Made by a program: the position numbers and the translations under genes. The notes beneath the pieces were generated by a model, which had not been told where the DNA came from, ran no database searches, and worked only from the letters and a program-made list of their open reading frames with translations. Shown here one piece after another: positions 6,875 to 11,149 of a stretch of 11,149 bases of DNA. Each line of letters starts with the position of its first letter. The stretch's first letter is position 1. The stretch is from positions 1 to 11,149 of the forward strand of contig CBDUIJ010000178.1 of the NCBI GenBank assembly GCA_965367215.1, read 5' to 3'. This stretch comes from Granulosicoccus sp965367215. Its GTDB lineage: Bacteria; Pseudomonadota; Gammaproteobacteria; Granulosicoccales; Granulosicoccaceae.

Positions 6875-7857
6875 TCGGCATCATTTCCTACCTCGCCTTC
6901 TTTCTCACCATTGCCCTGATCCTGGCCATCGCCGTGCTCGGGCTCAATCTGCAATGGGGCTACACCGGCCTGTTCAACGGTGGCATCGTGGCCTTCTTCG
7001 GTGCAGGTGCCTACGGTATGGTGCTGCTGGGTGGACCGGACAGAATCGATGGTCTGGGTGGTTTTTCGCTGCCCTACCCGCTGGCCCTGCTCGGTGGCAT
7101 TGCCTTGTCAGGTCTGCTGGCACTGATCGTCGGCCTGGCCACCACGCGCCTGCGCCACGATTATCTTGCCATCGCCACTTTCGGCGTCGCCATCGCCATG
7201 GAATCGCTGATGCGCAACGCCACCTGGCTCACCGGTGGTGCCACCGGACTGCGGGGATTCGAGCGGCCGCTTGAAGCCTTCGTCGGCAACGCCTTCGCCT
7301 ACAACCTGCTGTTCATGTTCTTCGTGTTGCTGTGCGTCAGCCTTGTCTATCTGTTTCTGGAAACACTGGTGCACTCCCCTTTCGGCCGCCTGTTGAGAGC
7401 CGTGCGTGAAAACGAACGTGCTGCTCGCTCGCTGGGAAAATCACCGGCAGCCGTGCGCCTGACCGCTTTTGTCATCGGCGCCATGATCATGGGTTTGTCC
7501 GGTGCCTTGTACGCCACCTTCTATGCCTTCATCAGCCCCCAGGACCTGGCTCCCATCCTGACCTTCCAGATCTGGGCCATGCTGATCGTCGGTGGCAGCG
7601 GCAACAACAAGGGCGCTGTTGTGGGCACCCTGGTGGTCTGGGGTGCCTGGGTTGGCAGCGGCTGGTTACTGACCGCGATCGCGCCGACGCATCTGCAGCT
7701 GTACACCGGCTCCATCCAGTACATACTGGTGGGCTCCATCATCGTGTTTTCCCTGCTGTGGCGACCGCGCGGCCTGCTGCCGGAGAAGCTCAGTACTCAC
7801 AGTTACCCGCTACCTGAACCCGACGCCCCCGATCAGCAGACAGGTTCAGCTTCATGA
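6871..7857 (+). CDS. livM: ABC transporter permease, LivM type
   Basis: A 328-residue multi-pass inner-membrane protein, second permease of the importer. It starts at GTG 6871 with GGAGAAGAG just upstream and a GTGA overlap with the livH stop. LivM features include L-N-L-Q-W-G-Y-T-G-L-F-N-G-G (25-38) leading to F-G-A-G-A-Y (43-48), R-L-R-H-D-Y-L-A-I-A-T (93-103), W-L-T-G-G-A-T-G-L (119-127) and the coupling segment R-A-V-R-E-N-E-R-A-A-R-S-L-G (176-189). A polar, proline-rich tail of about 25 residues follows the last helix (R-P-R-G-L-L-P). The stop overlaps the binding-protein ATG (ATGA). Confidence 0.9.
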   Translation: MIGIISYLAFFLTIALILAIAVLGLNLQWGYTGLFNGGIVAFFGAGAYGMVLLGGPDRIDGLGGFSLPYPLALLGGIALSGLLALIVGLATTRLRHDYLAIATFGVAIAMESLMRNATWLTGGATGLRGFERPLEAFVGNAFAYNLLFMFFVLLCVSLVYLFLETLVHSPFGRLLRAVRENERAARSLGKSPAAVRLTAFVIGAMIMGLSGALYATFYAFISPQDLAPILTFQIWAMLIVGGSGNNKGAVVGTLVVWGAWVGSGWLLTAIAPTHLQLYTGSIQYILVGSIIVFSLLWRPRGLLPEKLSTHSYPLPEPDAPDQQTGSAS

Positions 7858-9179
7858 CGTACAAACCATTCAAGCCAACCAGCCGAGAATACTCTGTGAA
7901 AAAACGTACCGGATACCTGACCCGACTGTCTTCATCCTGCCTGCTGTTGCTCACAGGCCTGTTCCTGCTTGCGCCGCTGTCTTCGGCACAGGCCGCGGAT
8001 TGCACCACCAAGATCGGTGCAGTCCTGCCCACCTCGGTGGACTGGGGACGCCCCATTGCCGAAACGGCCCAGTTTGCCGTCGAGCTCTATAACGAATCGG
8101 GCGGCGTCAAGGGCTGTGATATCGAGATGGTTCTGCGTGATACCCAGACCGATCCCAAGATCGGGGTGGATGCGGCCAAGGCACTCGTTGATCTTGACAA
8201 GGTGCCCGTGCTCATCGGTGCGGTATCCAGTGGCGTCTCCATGCCTATCCTGACGTCGGTCACCGCACCATCGGGTGTCATGCAGATGTCCTGTTGCTCA
8301 TCATCCACGGCGTTTACCGATGTCGCCAAGGAAGGCAAGACACGTGGCCTGTGGTTCAGAACCTTTGCCACAACCCGCAACCAGGCAGCCATTGCCGCCA
8401 AACTGATTCAGGACCGTGGTTACAAGAGTGTCGGCATCTTCTACAAGAATGATGACTGGGGCCAGGACATCGGCAAGCTGGTTGCCGCCGACCTGAAGAC
8501 ACTGGGTATCGAAGTCACGACCTCTGCCGCCATCAACGACTCCCAGCCTTCTTACCGAGCCGAAGTGACTTCTGTGTTGAAAACAAAACCCGAAGCGCTC
8601 TACCTAGCACTGTATCCAACAGAGGGCATCTCGCTGGTACGTGAATGGTTGTCGCTGGGTGGTACACAGGAATTCGTGGCAGCCAACTCACTCAAGTCCG
8701 ATGAATTTCGCGATGGCGTTGGCATGCAATATCTGGAAAAACTGGTTGGTCATGATTCAGCGCCGCCACGTACCGACTCAGCCACGACCTTCGTCGACAT
8801 GTACAAGGCAAAATTCAGTTCCGAACCCAATGGTCCCGGATTGCCGAACAGTTTTGATGCGGTCATGATCTCCCTGCTGGCCATGGATGCCGCGGCGGAA
8901 CTGGACGGTGCCACCATCGCCGCAAGTGTGCCCCGGGTTACCGATCCTGCCGGCACCCCCATTTTCCCGGATGTCGCTGGACTGAAGCAGGCTCGCGAAC
9001 TGCTGGCTGCCGGCGAGAACATTTCCTATCAGGGAGCAACGGGCGCGGTGGTCTTCGATGCCAATGGCGACGTGTCGGCCCCTGCTGTGGCCTGGACGTT
9101 CAGCGAGACCGGTGTGGAAGAAGCGGCTTACTACCCGCTGGCCGATGTTGATGCCTTCATCAGCACTCTGACCAAATGA
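7854..9179 (+). CDS. periplasmic substrate-binding protein, type 1 (LivJ/K, Peripla_BP_6-like)
   Basis: This 441-residue protein is the ligand receptor of the importer. A long hydrophobic signal peptide (about 26-42) ends at a good signal-peptidase I site, A-Q-A|A-D (47/48). The mature protein opens with the type-1 fold pattern K-I-G-A-V-L-P, then G-G-V-K-G-C, V-L-R-D-T-Q-T-D, and a G-I-F-Y-K-N-D-D-W-G strand (194-203) typical of HAAT-class receptors. Mature Cys50 and Cys88 may pair as in relatives. Unusually, a vicinal Cys-Cys (147-148) sits in the M-S-C-C-S-S-S-T segment that normally lines the ligand cleft. The ATG at 7854 overlaps the livM stop; an alternative GTG at 7896 preceded by GAGAA (7885-7889) would give a more usual signal peptide starting with K-K-R. 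The ligand cannot be deduced; amino acid, amide or urea-like compounds are the class norm. Confidence 0.87.
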   Translation: MTYKPFKPTSREYSVKKRTGYLTRLSSSCLLLLTGLFLLAPLSSAQAADCTTKIGAVLPTSVDWGRPIAETAQFAVELYNESGGVKGCDIEMVLRDTQTDPKIGVDAAKALVDLDKVPVLIGAVSSGVSMPILTSVTAPSGVMQMSCCSSSTAFTDVAKEGKTRGLWFRTFATTRNQAAIAAKLIQDRGYKSVGIFYKNDDWGQDIGKLVAADLKTLGIEVTTSAAINDSQPSYRAEVTSVLKTKPEALYLALYPTEGISLVREWLSLGGTQEFVAANSLKSDEFRDGVGMQYLEKLVGHDSAPPRTDSATTFVDMYKAKFSSEPNGPGLPNSFDAVMISLLAMDAAAELDGATIAASVPRVTDPAGTPIFPDVAGLKQARELLAAGENISYQGATGAVVFDANGDVSAPAVAWTFSETGVEEAAYYPLADVDAFISTLTK

Positions 9180-9223
9180 AGCCATCGTCTACCTGATCCT
9201 CAGCCCCTTACCCACAACGACTC

Positions 9224-10723
9224 ATGACAGATTCGATCAAGACGCAGGCCCTGCATTCCCTGGGCCTGCAGGACACACCGCTCATCACCGGTTTATGGCA
9301 GGTTGCCGACCTGGAACGTGCAGGCCAGGACCTGGACCGTGAAGCGGCTGCTGCGGATCTCATGGATTATGTGAAGGCGGGCTTTGCTCATTTCGACATG
9401 GCCGATCACTACGGCAGTGCCGAACTGATTGCCGGTACTGCCCGACAAAAACTGATCGACGCCGGCCATGGTGGTGAGTCGCCGGTGCAGCTGTTCACCA
9501 AATGGTGCCCACAGCCTCATCAGTGTACTCGTGAGGCCGTACGTGCCGGTATCGAGGAACGCTGCGAAAGACTCGGCATGGAGACCATCGACCTGCTGCA
9601 GCTGCACTGGTGGAGCTTCGATCATCCGGGCTATATCGACGTCATGGACCATCTCATGGAGCTTCGTCAGGAAGGCATGATTCGGCATCTGGGGCTGACC
9701 AACTTCGACACGGACCACCTCAGTGTGCTGCTCAGCTGTGGCCACGAGATCGTGTCCAACCAGGTCTGCCTGTCGGTGCTCGACCCGAGAGCGCTGGGTG
9801 ACATGAGCCAGCTTTGCATGGACAGCGGGGTCAGACTACTGGCCTACGGCACCCTGGCTGGCGGCTTTCTCGGTGATCGCTGGCTCGGTGCGGATGAGCC
9901 GGCGGTGGTACCTGACTGGAGCAAGATGAAATACCAACGCTTCATTCATGCCGTGGGCGGCTGGCAAGCCTATCAGCAGATGCTGCAGGTGCTGGCGGAC
10001 ATTGCAGCAGAACATGAGGTATCCATTTCCAATGTGGCAACACGCTGGGTCATGCAACAGGCCGCGGTCACCGGCGTTATCGTCGGTGCCCGACTGACTG
10101 ACAGCCAGCATAGAGAAGACAATCGCAAGTTGCTGGAACTGAGATTGACCGACGACAACCTTGCACAGATCCGTGATGCCGGCCAACAGTTGACCGCCAT
10201 TGCCGGGGATTGCGGCACTGAATATCGACGACCGCCGTTTCTCACCGCATCGGGCGATCTCAGTGATCATCTGGATTCCCTGCCACCGGTATTTACCCGC
10301 CAGGCCGTTGCCGGTCGAACCGATCGATGGCGCATTTCCAGCGGCAGCGAGTACGAGCCCATCTGTGGTTACAGTCGGGCAGTACGCGATGGCAACCGCG
10401 TTCTGGTCAGTGGCACGACGGCCACTCATCAGAGCGATCGTGTCATCGGGGCCGATGACCTGCGCGCACAGACCACCTACATCATGGACAAGATCTCCGC
10501 CAGCCTGTCCTCGCTAGGGGCCAGTCTTGATGATGTCATCCGCACACGCATCTATCTGACCGACGCCAGCGACTGGGAAACGGTATCCCGTGTCCACGGC
10601 CGCTACCTGGGCAATTGCATGCCAGCCAATACCCTGATCGAGGTCAGTCGGCTGATTGGTGACTACCGGGTCGAGATCGAAGCCGAAGCTCTCATCCCTG
10701 CAACGGCAGAAACAGCTCGGTAA
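9224..10723 (+). CDS. aldo/keto reductase fused to C-terminal Rid/YjgF-like domain (AKR2-Rid)
   Basis: A 499-residue two-domain cytoplasmic protein. Residues about 15-325 form an aldo/keto reductase barrel with a complete catalytic tetrad: Asp58 and Tyr63 in F-D-M-A-D-H-Y, Lys93 in F-T-K, His128 in L-Q-L-H-W-W; the cofactor end has G-V-I-V-G-A-R-L (284-291). A linker (about 326-370, with R-R-P-P-F-L-T-A-S-G-D) leads to a Rid (RidA/YjgF/UK114) domain at about 378-493: G-Y-S-R-A-V, V-L-V-S-G-T-T-A, D-D-V-I-R-T-R-I-Y-L-T-D and the closing Y-R-V-E-I-E-A-E-A. The Arg of active RidA imine deaminases (P-A-R-S in E. coli) is Asn469 here (P-A-N-T), so RidA-type 2-aminoacrylate deamination is unlikely. 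The gene follows the binding-protein stop by 44 bp with no terminator, so it probably belongs to the operon; no clear Shine-Dalgarno is seen. It is a paralog of AKR1. Confidence 0.88.
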   Translation: MTDSIKTQALHSLGLQDTPLITGLWQVADLERAGQDLDREAAAADLMDYVKAGFAHFDMADHYGSAELIAGTARQKLIDAGHGGESPVQLFTKWCPQPHQCTREAVRAGIEERCERLGMETIDLLQLHWWSFDHPGYIDVMDHLMELRQEGMIRHLGLTNFDTDHLSVLLSCGHEIVSNQVCLSVLDPRALGDMSQLCMDSGVRLLAYGTLAGGFLGDRWLGADEPAVVPDWSKMKYQRFIHAVGGWQAYQQMLQVLADIAAEHEVSISNVATRWVMQQAAVTGVIVGARLTDSQHREDNRKLLELRLTDDNLAQIRDAGQQLTAIAGDCGTEYRRPPFLTASGDLSDHLDSLPPVFTRQAVAGRTDRWRISSGSEYEPICGYSRAVRDGNRVLVSGTTATHQSDRVIGADDLRAQTTYIMDKISASLSSLGASLDDVIRTRIYLTDASDWETVSRVHGRYLGNCMPANTLIEVSRLIGDYRVEIEAEALIPATAETAR

Positions 10724-10801
10724 TCAGCGTCTCCGGCACAAGAATGCGGCGTGCCACAAAGCAGAACTTCAGCAAAGCTGCCGCCTCGCCGCTAGATTGG
10801 T

Positions 10802-11149
10802 GTGGATACTACGCAAAACTACTATCAGCTTCTGCATGTGCTGCCAGATGCGCCTGCGCCGGTGATCAAGGCCAGCTACCGCGCCATGATGCAGAAACTG
10901 CGACACCATCCCGACCTGGGTGGTGATCCCTCATTGGCACAGCTGCTGAATCTGGCTGCCGATACCCTGTGTGATCCTGCCCGTCGTGCCCGGTACGACA
11001 GCCAGTTACAGGAATCCGCCAGGCTCGCCGCCGCCAAGGCTCAAGCGGCACAATCCGCCGCTGATGCTCGCAGGTCGAGCGAAAGCGCCGGGGGAAGCCC
11101 TCGCCGGGATAGCAGCGAACAGCAGAAACCGAAATCAGCCCGGGAGTCG
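10802..11149 (+). CDS. J-domain (DnaJ-like) co-chaperone, C-terminus cut by window edge
   Basis: A frame opening at GTG 10802 stays open for 116 codons to the window edge. The first 70 or so residues are a J domain: N-Y-Y-Q-L-L (6-11), the invariant H-P-D (36-38) that stimulates Hsp70/DnaK ATPase, and the closing L-C-D-P-A-R-R-A-R-Y-D-S-Q-L. After it comes an Ala/Gln-rich stretch likely to be helical, then a polar Ser/Arg/Glu-rich stretch at the cut edge. An in-frame TAG at 10793-10795 forces the start to 10802 or later; the next ATG (10886) would destroy the J domain. No glycine-rich or zinc-finger region is seen in the visible part, so it is more likely a specialised J-protein than DnaJ itself. 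The 78-bp spacer from AKR2-Rid has no clear terminator, so readthrough is possible, but the function looks unrelated. Confidence 0.78.
   Translation, partial: MDTTQNYYQLLHVLPDAPAPVIKASYRAMMQKLRHHPDLGGDPSLAQLLNLAADTLCDPARRARYDSQLQESARLAAAKAQAAQSAADARRSSESAGGSPRRDSSEQQKPKSARES

Noticed and set aside
10734..10754. GGCAC / GTGCC inverted repeat after AKR2-Rid as a terminator
   Set aside because: Five base pairs with an 11-nt loop and no T-run; too weak to call.
1..11149. CRISPR array, insertion sequence, phage or toxin-antitoxin elements
   Set aside because: No regularly spaced repeats, transposase or integrase motifs, terminal inverted repeats or small toxin-like gene pairs were seen; the large genes account for nearly all of the sequence.

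Overview
The window reads as chromosomal DNA of a moderately GC-rich Gram-negative bacterium, most likely a gammaproteobacterium. This is inferred from a MipA/OmpV outer-membrane protein paired with a DUF3019 protein, outer-membrane and lipoprotein export signals, and Liv-type transporter genes. Species cannot be named from sequence alone. There are no rRNA or tRNA genes, no CRISPR array and no transposase.

Left arm (1-1251, minus strand): a MipA/OmpV-family protein is followed by a DUF3019 protein that runs off the left edge. In related bacteria this pair usually sits with a two-component system. The 176-bp divergent spacer (1252-1427) carries a GTAAC-N5-GTAAC direct repeat resembling a CpxR/OmpR-type operator. 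Rightwards from the spacer lies a secreted alpha/beta-hydrolase lipoprotein (1428-2849) with a complete Ser-Asp-His triad and a TAP-like C-terminus.

Central and right part (3003-10723, plus strand): a compact run of eight genes. They are a TIGR04076-like small protein, an aldo/keto reductase (AKR1), a complete Liv/HAAT-type ABC importer (two ATPases, two permeases, one periplasmic binding protein) and a second aldo/keto reductase fused to a C-terminal Rid/YjgF domain (AKR2-Rid). ATGA/GTGA overlaps couple AKR1 to the first ATPase and link most transporter genes. Two copies of GACCGGTCGC exactly 32 bp apart lie 80-120 bp before the first gene and may be its operator.

The two reductases are clear paralogs bracketing the importer. 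AKR1 has Tyr where the catalytic His should be, while AKR2 keeps the full Asp-Tyr-Lys-His tetrad and carries the Rid domain. The simplest reading is an uptake-plus-catabolism or detoxification cassette: the importer brings in an amino-acid-like or amide-like compound and the reductases and Rid domain process a carbonyl, imine or enamine product. The substrate is not identifiable from sequence, and this cassette is the most interesting thing in the window.

Right edge: a J-domain (DnaJ-like) protein starts at a GTG at 10802 and runs out of the window.
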